Below are positions 1-8,772 of a stretch of 12,815 nucleotides of DNA, piece after piece; the stretch's first letter is position 1; every line of letters begins with the position of its first letter. Under the pieces are notes generated by a model. It was not told the origin of the DNA. It saw nothing but the letters and a program-made list of their open reading frames with translations, and did not search any database. A program made the position numbers and the translations under genes. The DNA lies in NCBI GenBank assembly GCA_025331125.1, contig JAOALB010000351.1, positions 1 to 12,815 on the forward strand. The letters run 5' to 3'. This DNA comes from Mycogone perniciosa (taxonomy: Eukaryota > Ascomycota > Sordariomycetes > Hypocreales > Hypocreaceae).

Positions 1-191
1 TATGCAATATGGGGCGTATGCCGAAACAGGGTGTACATAACACAGATGACCCACATGAGTAAAAGGGGCTGAAGGGGGAGGAGCTTCCTGATCAGAACAA
101 CAGGACAGTCAACGAAGCATGACGAACAATACAATCACCTCATTATGCTGCAATAGCCACTCCCGTGCATCTAACACTACGACTCCTATGA

Positions 192-540
192 ATTCCTACG
201 AGCGACGAAAATGAATCGCGACATGAAGCCAGCGTGATCGCTCAACTCAGGACAGGCATGGCAAGACTGAACGCCTATCTCCATCGAATCAATGCTGCAC
301 CATCAGATCAGTGCGAATGCGGACATAAAAGAGACGATTGACCACTTCCTATTTCGATGCAGAAAGTGGATAACACAGCGAACAGAGATGCTCCAATGCA
401 CAGAAACGCAAAGAGGCAATATCCCTTTTTACTTGGGAGGAAAGCTACCGGCAGATGGCGACAAATGGACGCCAAACCTAGAAGCAGTGCGAGCAGCAAT
501 CCGGTTCGCAATGGCCACAGGCCGACTAGACGCTAATTAA
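192..540 (+). pseudogene. Non-LTR retrotransposon (Tad-like) ORF2 C-terminal remnant
   Basis: This resembles the last ~115 residues of a fungal LINE ORF2, after the reverse transcriptase and RNase H regions. Codons from 192 to 323 read a segment containing AQLRTGMARLNAYLHRI and then CECG, typical of the terminal zinc-knuckle-like region. The frame then slips by one base near 319-323 and continues as IDHFLFRCRKW, ending with AIRFAMATGRLDAN and TAA at 538-540. The conserved Cys-x-Cys, His and Cys spacing (CEC...DHFLFRC) is visible across the slip. A stop (TGA, 189-191) lies just upstream and no RT motif was found in 1-190, so this is a decayed 5'-truncated fragment. Assignment to the Tad clade comes from family resemblance and is less certain than the LINE call. 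Confidence 0.75.
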
Positions 541-661
541 TTAGCTGCGGGAAGAATTTCACATTTATCTCCCGTTTATCGCTTCACGATGCCGACATCA
601 ACGAAACTAACTGCATTTTGTACCACCAGCCTCCGCGCCAGCTTTCAACTCAATCACGCTA

Positions 662-1066
662 ATGCCGCTAGTTCGGACAGCGAGGAAGAACTCGTCAACG
701 AGAAAGGCACAGCAGCCCAGGATGAAGAATTTGGCGCGTGTGACCACTAAGGAGGTGTCTATGCCAAGATCGCCGCTCAATTCGGCAGAAGCTCGTCCTG
801 CTCCGGCTGGAGCTCTTACAAATTCGAACACACCTCCGGAAATTCCACGTTTTGAGTCCATGTCAGCCTCTAGCTCGGCTCTGGCTCTGGCCCCATCCCC
901 CCCGAAGAAGCATGTTGACACTTTCGGGGCCATTCGGTCTGTCTCGAAGGGGGAAAAGGATGTTCATTTCGTCTCCGATAGGGAATGGGAGGAAGGGTGG
1001 CAGAATAAATTGGCTGCCCGAACGAAAAAGCCGTCATTTGGCTACGGTTTTGTCCTAACCGAGTAA
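662..1066 (+). other. Unidentified open frame of 134 codons (possible gene relic)
   Basis: An open frame rich in Ser, Pro, Ala and Lys. Its end is more protein-like than its start, with DVHFVSDREWEEGW followed by FGYGFVLTE. A second short frame at 589-756 overlaps its beginning and is acidic (SSDSEEELVNEKG), so the locus may be a frameshifted relic rather than an intact gene. I recognise no domain, signal peptide or membrane segment. It sits between the LINE fragment and the LRR relic, both decayed, which argues against a functional gene. Confidence 0.2.
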
Positions 1067-1120
1067 GCTTCCCAGGTCTAACCTAACATCCATTCAGGGC
1101 AATTAGCTGATTAGTCAACC

Positions 1121-1600
1121 CACAAGCCAGCATATCGAGCATCTTGCCGCAGCCTGACACACTTCGAGTTTTCGCACAGCAACGTCAGCTACGGTGCGCA
1201 CAACGCGAACGAACTAACTGACGACACCACAGTGCGACTGGCACGTATGTGCCCCACCCAGCCGACGTGTCGTCAAGCTGCAAGGGGTACACGCGAGCCG
1301 GCTGACGGACGCCCCACTCATCGCCTTCCTCTCCAACTGCCTCAATCTAACCTCCATTGAGGTCACCGGCCACGAAGCCGCCGGCACCATCAAGGAAGCT
1401 TCCTTCGACGCTCTGCGGGAGCATCCAGATTGGGCTCCCAAGCTGAGGACACTGCGCATTCCACAATGCGGGTACGTGGCGCGTAAAGACGAGGAGAGGT
1501 GGATGAAAGCTATGCGTGCGCTGTCCAGGGAGCGAGAGACGCTTCTGGTCGAGGTGGTCAGGGTGTCGCAGATTAAGAAATGGGGGAACTGGGAGCTGGA
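1121..1600 (+). pseudogene. F-box/LRR (RNI-like) protein C-terminal remnant
   Basis: Leucine-rich repeats of the cysteine-containing (RNI/Fbxl) type are visible in two frames. From about 1121 one frame reads FEFSHSNVSYGAHNANELTD and then TTVRLARMCP. From about 1269 another frame continues VVKLQGVHASRLTDAPLI, then FLSNCLNLTSIEVTG and PDWAPKLRTLRI. The repeat pattern 'LTD-x-x-L...CP-x-L' is clear, and one frameshift lies between 1250 and 1270. The end has WMKAMRALSRERETLLVEVV and stays in frame to about 1600, where similarity stops and a different gene's sequence begins in another frame. F-box LRR proteins normally recruit substrates to SCF ubiquitin ligases, but no F-box is visible here, so that assignment is inferred from the repeat type. 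The 5' part is absent or too decayed to read. Confidence 0.6.
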
Positions 1601-3420
1601 AACGTCTCGCTGCTGCCGTTTCGCGAGGAGCAGGACGAGCTGACGGAGGCCGTGGCTGCTCTTGGCCCCAACGAGGCGAGCAAGACGGTTGCCTTTGCCC
1701 ATCTCGCAATCAACAAGGCCATCACGCAGCGGTATGTGGGCAGCGTCACGTACCTGGGCTCGCCCTTGCAGCTGAACTGGGCCGATCTCTACGACGAGCA
1801 ACGGGGCGTCGTCTTGTTCGATCCGGAAACGCTCGAGCACGAAATGCTCATCAACCCGCATGCCGTCGGCTACACAACGGCCGACCTGTGGCAAGTTCTC
1901 GATAGCCAGGTCAACGAGGGTGCCGTCGCGGACAAGCATATCATGCTCCTCGGTGAACTTACCTATTTTAAGTACGTCACAGCTCGCGATAGGCTTCTCT
2001 CGCTAGGCGTGCGGAGCGTGCGGAACTAGACTCCCATGGGCTTTGCTTTGTACGCTGACCGCCCGTCATTCGGCGGTCTCAGCGTATCGGTGCCGGCGAG
2101 CGATGTCGCTGTCCAGCTCTCGGATGAGCCCGCCAAGGATAAGACTGGTCCAGATACAACGAGCAATGGCGTTTCGGGTTCTGACACTGGCACTGAACCT
2201 TGGGCTATAAGACTCGATCTTGCTATGGAAGCTCGCGAGTATGTCGAGTTGCTGGAGCTGGACGAGTCTCTTCTCTTGCGATGAGACGGGTTGGTGCGGG
2301 TTGGCCAGCGAATGATCTAAGTCTCCTGCGAGATTGCAGACTAGGATGGCGAGGCTGAGGTTAACTACCGAGACTTCCTCGACGGGTTATCTCAAGCTGT
2401 CGGCACAAGGACCCTCGACCCACGTCTTCGTAGCCGAGCCGCGCACGCTCACAATCACCAACTTGGCGTGCAGGGCACTATCACTATCGACTTCCGACAG
2501 GACCTTCCGCGCGGATTGACCTTCCTGGTTGGCGACAATGGCTCCGGTAAGAGCACGCTCGTTGAGGCCATGGTTTAGTGCCAGTTCAGGCGGTGCATTC
2601 GCAGCGGGCTGGCGGCCAACGATATCGTCAACGACAATATGGACAAGAACTGCTCCGTCATGCTAGAGTTTGCCAACGGATACGCCATCGCGCGGCATCG
2701 CAAGCACAAGAGCCACGGCAACCGGGTCGTCATCTCGCTGCACGGCGAGCCGCAGCCGCAGCTCGAGCACCCGGACGCGCGCACGACGCAGGAGGCCATC
2801 AACGAGCTGCTTGGCACCGACTACGAGACGTATGTCAGGACGGTCGTGCTGAGCCACGAGAGCGCAGCGGCGCGACCTGATCGAGGCATCGCTCGGGCTG
2901 TCGATGCTGGATCAGTACGGGCAGGTGTCAAAGCTGCTACTCAGGGACATCAACAACGACGTGGATGAGGTGGAGGGCAAGCTGGAAAGCTTGCTCCAGA
3001 CTAAGGAGTACATCGAATGACGGCTCGAAGATCTGGACCGGACACAGAAGCGACTCGAAGAGGAGGCGGAGGAGGCTATCACATCTTTGGAGGCGACTAT
3101 TCAAGAGCATACAGCTGCCGAATTACGAATCGATGGACAAGGACCTTCTACCGGAGAGTACACACCGTTTGGACACGAACATCGCAGATCGCGAGCAGCG
3201 GATCTCGGCCGCAAGCAAGGGAGCCCAGGGCTTGCTGAGATTGGCCCAGCCCGCTGAGCTCAGCATGGGCTTCTATGTTGAGATTTCGACGTTGCAGGAT
3301 CAAATCTACATTCAGCAGGAGAATTTGCAACGGCTGGAGAACTCGTATGCTCGGATACAGGAACAGAAGTATGCCGAGCCGACGTTATGGCTTGGTCAGC
3401 TACAGCGGCAAATAAGTTAA
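1601..3420 (+). pseudogene. Fused SbcD-SbcC (Mre11-Rad50-type) nuclease/ATPase, decayed
   Basis: The first part is the C-terminal portion of an SbcD/Mre11-type phosphoesterase. NVSLLPFREEQDEL leads to VAFAHLAINKAITQRY, with a likely metal-ligand His, and then to YLGSPLQLNWADLYDEQRG, the post-catalytic strand typical of SbcD. The metal-binding GHxH motif expected between these last two blocks is missing, so an internal deletion is likely. The same frame runs on, without a new start codon, into an SbcC/Rad50 ATPase N-terminus: TITIDFRQDLPRGLTFLVGD, Walker A GDNGSGKST at 2531-2557, then FANGYAIARHRKHKSHGNRV and TVVLSHESA. After a short deletion and frameshift near 2865 it continues as RDLIEASLGLSMLDQ and a charged coiled coil (DRTQKRLEEEAEEAI). 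Stops break it at 2027, 2282, 2318, 2342, 2576, 3018 and 3418. No ABC signature or Walker B is seen. SbcCD cuts DNA ends and hairpins. The gene is GC-rich and shows no introns. Confidence 0.7.
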
Positions 3421-4078
3421 AGACTTGAAGCTATGACAGCGGCTCACTTTATAGGCCTGCGCAAGCTCTCAGATTTAGTATCAGAGGGGATTGTGATCGG
3501 CTCGTCCAAAGGCCACCCGGAGACGGCGGGTAGATGGTTCAAGTTTTCATCTGCCCCTGGCCATAAACTTTCCCGCGAGGACGTAGAAGCAGAAGGATGC
3601 TACTGCTGCGCTGGTGGCCGTGGTTGCCGCTGCTTTGTCTGCCTAGCGTCCTCCATATGCGCCACAGCCAGAGGAGCCCAAAAGACTCGAGTCTCAAGGG
3701 TAACAGTAGATGACATCATCAAGTTGCGCGAACCCTTCGTAGGAGCAAGTGATACAGTTTCTTCATAAACAGGCGGGGAACTTTGCCGATAAAGACCGTC
3801 AGAAGGAGCACGGGCGCGAGACGCCTTAAATATGCAAGCCGGCTGCGCTCAACACTCTTGCTGGCACTTCGCTTCCCCGGCTTGAGTCAAATGCCTCCCG
3901 TCCCCAGACACTCTCGAGCTCCCTCAACCTTCCGTTTGTCCGAAACGACTCGCGCAGGAGCAGACCCGCGTCGACGCCCGACAGAGCCAGCTTTTCAGCT
4001 ATCATATCTCCCTCTGCCAATCATCCATCTGCCGGGCCGCCTGCGCAGTCATAGTGGATAGGCGTGATCCTCCTGCAA
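3421..4078 (+). pseudogene. Probable continuation of SbcC-like coiled coil, frameshifted
   Basis: The TAA at 3418-3420 is in frame with the next open stretch (RLEAMTAAHFIGLRKLSDLV), so the decayed SbcC-like reading probably continues. Fragments with coiled-coil character then appear in successive frames: DDIIKLREPF near 3710, EQVIQFLHKQAGNFADKDRQ near 3743, LKYASRLRSTLLLALR near 3830, and RLAQEQTRVDARQSQLFSYH near 3945-4005. The last fragment runs into a stop (TAG) at about 4076-4078. Assignment to SbcC rests on position and heptad-like composition only. The Cys-rich stretch at about 3596-3665 (GCYCCAGGRGCRCFVC) is probably an out-of-frame reading of an Ala-rich segment and not a Rad50 zinc hook. 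The C-terminal ATPase half was not found. Confidence 0.4.
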
Positions 4079-5299
4079 CCTCACCATAGATTGATTAGCG
4101 CCGTTCGCGACACGTAACTCTCGGTATCTCCGGGGTCAACCCGAGGCTACCGCTCGTTGGCCCTCTACGCCTCCTTGAATGACTTGATACTCCGTCCCGT
4201 CTCATGCTCGGTGGCCGGATTTGAGGATGGGGCTCGAAACCACTCGCAGGCGTCCTTGGGGCGGATTCACCCATGCCTGCCTTGTCCTAGCTTTGGGCAT
4301 CGCGCAGCAGTAGCATGTGCTGCCTTGCATCTATGCGACCCTCCATCACCAACCAATATCGAGAGGGGAACCCGGCCCTGCTTTGGTGATGGTATGCTGT
4401 CGGAAAGAGCCCGTCCGACATAACGCCGGGTCGCGGCCGTCGTATCGATAGATCATGCGCTGGTCTTGTCACGACGTGTCATACCAATCCGCAGCACAAG
4501 GGACAATTCAGCTTACCAGGGGTAGCTCCCGCGTCATCCTATTCATGTTGCTGAGGGGTAAATCTGCCTCGTGCATTGACACTATTAGTGTCTGAGGCAT
4601 TTTTGTGACTGGCTGGTTCCTTGAGCCCACAAATTGTGTGCTAGTTACCGGAGAGGGAATTGTGATGGCGGCGAAGAGACCGGAAATCAGGGAGCACCTG
4701 CTGGATAGGGGCTACAGGCATGACGATTCTCGACTTGAAGCAGATAGATTCCGTGTTTTGAAGGTATACATGCTAAGCCGGCAGCAGCAGCAGCAGCAGC
4801 AATTCGGGAAGAATAGGAGGTAAACGCGTCTGGCGATAGAGGGTGAAGCGAGGAGGTTCGCGCAGACGTCAGCCGTAAACTGGCGGCGGGACCTGAAACC
4901 AGGCTGCCTTGATGCAAAATGAAGAGCGCGAATAAGGTGGGCGCAGGCAGAAGATAGGGTGCGGCGGCGACAACCAGCAGTATTGGAGGTTGAGGGAAAA
5001 GTCAAAAGTACACGTCGAGAGTTGAGGACAGGTGTTGGGATATTTATATTGTTCGGCTATTAAGCCTTGCGACCAGGGTCACGGGAAGGCTGGCGGAGTC
5101 AGGGCGGCGAGGCCGCATTACCCAAACGGGAGGGCGCCCTTTCCGGAGGCGGAAGCAGTGTATTATTAGAGATTACAGTTAAAAATGTCAAGGTGGCGGC
5201 CGTACGAAACTCTTCAGCACTGCTCTCGAACTTGCATCTCAATCGCGGATATCGTCCGTCGTCATAAAGGCCTAGGTCTAAAACACTCTGTGAGCTACC
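4079..5299. other. Gene-poor stretch, nothing recognised
   Basis: Several short open frames occur on both strands (for example 4157-4423 and 5067-5267 on the plus strand), but none has a recognisable domain, and their composition looks like chance reading of non-coding DNA. One plus-strand frame (4605-4823) includes seven Gln, but only because it crosses the CAG microsatellite. Confidence 0.4.
4782..4802 (+). repeat. CAG trinucleotide microsatellite
   Basis: Six perfect CAG units are followed by CAA. No supported gene contains it, so the polyglutamine reading on the plus strand is probably not expressed. Confidence 0.85.
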
Positions 5300-5763
5300 T
5301 TATTCACCATTCATCGTCTCGTGGCTGCTCCTCCACCGCCAGTGGTGTAAAGGTCCGGCGACATTTATTGCAACGTGTTGATGAAATGGAGCCGTCTCAA
5401 GCTTCCTTTCGCTCTCTTCGATTCTCGCCGCACATTTTTGCAGCGCCCGCATAGCAAAAGGGTTAATAATTTCCAATTTAGTAAAACGTTCGTCCGTGAC
5501 CAGCCTGCTGATGCGGTTCGCCGCCAGGACTCCTATTGCTTCGTGAAGCATCTGACAGCCCATCTCGCTAGGTAACGTCCTAGCGACCGCAATGAAGGAG
5601 TCCACGGACCAATGTTTCTGTAAAAGCCTGGTAATTTTGTCCGTTGCCAGCTCACTGAGCTCTAAAATCTGCAGGAAGTCCGCCAATTTGTTGACTTGGG
5701 CGTGGCATAGTAATAGCTCCGTCGGTGCCTCGTAAGGTGCATTTTCCCCATCCATTTCGCGCT

Positions 5764-5824
5764 CTGTCCATAGTCATCAATACCTACCAAGGGACCGCAC
5801 TCAAGACTATGGGAATTTACATAC
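5764..5824 (-). other. Intron 2 of the BTB gene
   Basis: It has a GTATGT donor and a GGACAG acceptor, with a possible branch site TTGATGAC shortly before the acceptor. Removing it joins ATA A with AG CGC in phase and links EIEHQEFTERI to REMDGENAPYE. Confidence 0.7.
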
Positions 5825-5962
5825 TTATGCGTTCAGTGAACTCCTGATGTTCTATCTCATCAAGGTCTTCTACCACCAGGTCCCCGTATGCATGAACTGC
5901 ACCATGCGACCCACAGTCTCCGCATCACTTTCTTTAATGCCGAATGTCTTCGTCCTAGATTC

Positions 5963-6015
5963 CTTAATCATATGTATGGTTATTATGTTATCATTTTTAT
6001 AACACCTCGACTTAC
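5963..6015 (-). other. Intron 1 of the BTB gene
   Basis: It has a GTAAGT donor, a branch-like ATAAC, and an acceptor TTAAG. Removal joins GYE to ESRTKTFGI at a codon boundary and bridges the BTB fold. Confidence 0.7.
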
Positions 6016-6184
6016 CTCATACCCGTTTGTTGGCGAGATCGCACGATCAATGATGGGGGACTGTGTGCCTGCAATAGCACTACTTACCAAAAAAAATTCG
6101 TCCCTCGCATTCTATAGTTAGGTCCCTATATTTGTCCGAGTGTTGTAGCTGGGACAAGAACCGTAGCCAAATTTGGTTTGTCAT

Positions 6185-8130
6185 GTTGAATCAACCATTA
6201 TCGAAATGCTGTCGTAGCTGGTGTGATCGACTTTGCTGGGCGACCGTTGACGATTGCACCGCTTGCCATAGTGGGTTTGATTGGGTTGACGGATTGATGC
6301 CCAGCCAGGCCAAATTGTGAAGCGCATGTCGTCGCAGGGTAGCGCTATGCACTCGCTGCCTGTTTCTATACTTGGTGAGCTCAACGTAGGACACTTTCAA
6401 TATCAGGAATGGATTCAAGATCAGATCCGATGCTCAGTACCGATCTATGACGATATCATCGTTATCCAAAGACCGGATCCGTAAGATCACGAGTCAAGTA
6501 TCTGTTTTCCTAGATCACTCATTATGTATTTAAGTAGCAGCTTTCCCCACCTAACTTGGAAAATGGCTATTTCTTGACCTTTGCCGTAATTAGTCATACA
6601 GCTAGAAGTCAACAATGTTTTCCTTAGTATATCAAAATGCCTCCGGCATGCAATTGCAGTTGGGCCTTGGAGGTCAGTTGCCCGCTTTTTCGTTGTCCAG
6701 AACTAAATATATGTAGAATAAATTTTCTCAGACAAAAAGCCTTAAAGTTATTCCCTCGCGAAGCTTAGCCCTTTCTTGACTTCTAATGCAACAGCTCCTG
6801 AGGCCAAAAGTGGACACTCGCAGTATATTTCTATGGCCCCGCTCATTCCCAATTAGGCTACACCTCAAAAGGCCAACGCTCTAGTCATATGCGTTTAGCG
6901 AAATAACCCAAAAGTCGACAAATGGACATTGTGGCCAAGAGGATAAATGAACACTTTCAGTAGTGGACCTTTGTAACTCTCTATCGTCAATAAATCGACA
7001 AATAACTCATGCGTCTACTCTAGACTTTACAGAATGATGATACAAATGTACTAATGCAGCTCTAAACAACTTCCAGGGTCGGTCTGGTGTTTGCACTGGA
7101 GACGAATCCGCTGCTATCCCCTGGAGGAAGTGTACTGTACACTCGGGGGCAAAGAAACGCATTTGAGGATATGGTGTTTGGTGAAAGATGTCATGAATGG
7201 TTATAGTTCCCTCTCCTGGAGCGAATGTTGGGCTTTATATATCTATGAAAATTGGCCTGAACGATTCGCGATGCTACACATGTGTCGGATAACGTCGGTC
7301 TAGTTGTTGGAACAAGCGAAAATGCGTATGCAAGGGAACCTGTACTCTGACGTGAGGTGAAACAGAACGCGCGGCGTTCTGCTTCTATGATAAAATGGCT
7401 GGAAGAGAATCTAAGGAAGAGGGGAAGGAGGGGGGGACAGAAATAGAGCAATTAAGCATAATTCTGGGCCCCAATCTTCTGTAATGTGATCAAGCTGACT
7501 ATATAACTGGGTTTTCCGACATTAATAGTCTTCAAAGTAAAGCAAACAAACAAATAATAGAGGAAGGTGTTTATAGTCAAAAAGGATTTTAAATCTGGTG
7601 AATTCCCACAGTAAAGGAAGAGCTCCTCAATACAAACAAAACGCTCAAGTGGTTCACTTTCTGTTAAGCCTTTAACAACTAGGAAACGGCAGGTCTAATC
7701 TTGGGTATAAGCGGGGGGTTATAGAACTTGCTACTACGGCTAAATCACTCGACTTAAAACAGGAATCATTTCGCAGGGTTCTAATACCGTCTATAGCACC
7801 TACTCTTATCTGCAGAAGGCCTAGGCCCAAAGTAGGTAATAAAGTGACCAGGAACGGAGAGATGATCTTTCATATACTCCGTACCGTAAATCCTTAATAT
7901 AGTTATCCAGGGTTAACACTATATACTATTAGTGCTGATAGTGGGCCTTCTATATAGTCTCTAAACCTTATAGAGGAAATTAGGTTTATATCTTATTGGT
8001 GGTTCTTTAAAGCGGAAATTAATATTATTTAATAATCAGATATATATGACCTTAATGGCTTACAACCTTGATGGTCCACTATATGCTCTCCTTGTTGCTA
8101 CGTTCCCTCAACAACTAGGTCCACGTTGCC
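6185..8130. other. AT-rich intergenic region without recognisable genes
   Basis: About 1.9 kb lies between the BTB start and the promoter of the secreted-protein gene. Only short chance ORFs are present (for example 7091-7303 plus and 7191-7451 minus), none recognised. A purine-rich tract of G and A lies near 7401-7440. From about 7450 to 8060 the DNA is rich in TA dinucleotides with frequent stops in all frames, as expected of old RIP-degraded repeats, but no parent element can be identified. ACTATATA at 7918-7925 and TATATAGT at 7951-7958 form a short inverted pair of doubtful meaning. Confidence 0.45.
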
Positions 8131-8135
8131 CAACC

Positions 8136-8143
8136 TATATAAA
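8136..8143 (+). promoter_or_regulatory. TATA box upstream of the secreted-protein gene
   Basis: TATATAAA lies about 220 bp before the ATG at 8365. A pyrimidine-rich leader (from about 8150) follows, as in many fungal genes with a TATA box. The transcription start is not known. Confidence 0.55.
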
Positions 8144-8364
8144 GGAACTTTCTTTCTATATCTCTCTCCTCGCTGTCCTTCTTCTAACTGACTTATCAAC
8201 ACTTCCTTCTATACATCCTTCCTCTTTCAATCTGTCTTCTGCTTTGCCTTCGGCTTCGGTTTTATTTTAAGACAACTCAGGTGCGTCTTCATACACCTGA
8301 TTTCCGCCATTAATCATAGATAAGATCTTTGATTCTAATAGCCTTTAAGCACACCCCTGCAAAA

Positions 8365-8772
8365 ATGTTCGGAAAGGCTCTCTTGGTCGCCCTAGTAGCG
8401 AGCGCTACAGCAAGTATACTGCCGACTGATGTTTCCGAGACTCATGCCTTGGAGGCTCGTGCAAACTGCAGGAATGTTGGTAATGTTGCATGCGTCGGCT
8501 ACGATACCAGAGCGTGCAATGCCATTGGAGGTTCGTTTTGGGACAACTTGGCTGGGTCCTATCTACCAACCTGCTCTGGGAATTGCTTTCAATGGGGCGG
8601 ATTTAGAACTCTGGCTGTGCAGGGAGGGGGCGGCAAGAGGACGAGCTGCACGGCTTATTCTGATTGGAATTGCCAAAGTCCGATGCAGGATGTGTCTGCA
8701 GATCCGGGCACCCCCAGCTGTGTCAACCTGGCAGGCCCGGCTAACTCGATGAAATGTTGGTACAGCTGCTAG
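8365..8772 (+). CDS. Small secreted cysteine-rich protein (effector-like)
   Basis: A 135-residue protein. The start at 8365 is preferred: it is the first ATG in the frame, sits in a good fungal context (CAAAA before ATG), and directly opens a signal peptide, MFGKALLVALVASATAS. A short propeptide may end at LEAR, followed by ANC. The mature part has ten cysteines (ANC, VAC, RAC, PTC, GNC, TSC, WNC, PSC, MKC and the terminal C), compatible with five disulfides. It is rich in Gly, Ser and Asn and has no transmembrane segment after the signal. No intron is needed. I recognise no specific family; small size, secretion signal and even cysteine count are typical of fungal effectors, antimicrobial proteins or cell-wall proteins. 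It sits beside an AT-rich gene-poor tract, a common setting for such genes. Coding is well supported; function is inferred only from these properties. Confidence 0.85.
   Translation: MFGKALLVALVASATASILPTDVSETHALEARANCRNVGNVACVGYDTRACNAIGGSFWDNLAGSYLPTCSGNCFQWGGFRTLAVQGGGGKRTSCTAYSDWNCQSPMQDVSADPGTPSCVNLAGPANSMKCWYSC

Larger units (their letters stand above)
5300..6184 (-). pseudogene. BTB/POZ domain protein, three exons, two single-base indels
   Basis: Minus strand. Exon 1 (6184-6016) starts MTNQIWLRF and gives YRDLTIECEGRIF at residues 19-31, the BTB opening; then TQSPIIDRAISPTNGYE. Intron 1 (6015-5963, 53 bp) runs from GTAAGT to AAG. Exon 2 (5962-5825) gives TKTFGIKESDAETVGRMVQF followed by MHTG and DLVVEDLDEIEH. 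Intron 2 (5824-5764, 61 bp) runs from GTATGT to CAG, phase 1. Exon 3 (5763-5300) gives HAQVNKLADFLQILELSELA and VLAANRISRLVTDERFTKLE, resembling the helical region after fungal BTB domains. Two one-base changes break the frame: a run of eight T (plus 6089-6096) appears one too long, and a G run (plus 5882-5885) one too short. With both allowed for, the exons give a consistent frame of 256 codons plus stop. Sequencing or assembly error is therefore as likely as true decay. BTB domains mediate protein-protein contacts, often with Cul3 ligases; the specific role is unknown. Confidence 0.75.

Noticed and set aside
1214..1939. 241-codon minus-strand ORF
   Set aside because: It is the antisense shadow of the GC-rich LRR and SbcD relics, whose sense frames carry recognisable motifs.
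3596..3665. Cysteine cluster resembling a Rad50 zinc hook
   Set aside because: Another frame over the same bases gives an Ala/Val-rich segment (DATAALVAVVAAALSA) that fits the surrounding decay better, and the CxxC hook context is absent.
4605..4823. Plus-strand ORF with a polyglutamine run
   Set aside because: The Gln run comes from the CAG microsatellite and the rest has no protein-like signal.
8046..8270. 74-codon ORF before the secreted-protein gene
   Set aside because: It covers the TATA box and pyrimidine-rich leader of the next gene, and its composition reflects CT-rich DNA.
8329..8364. Twelve-codon N-terminal extension of the secreted protein
   Set aside because: It would need a TTG start; the ATG at 8365 directly opens a signal peptide in good context.
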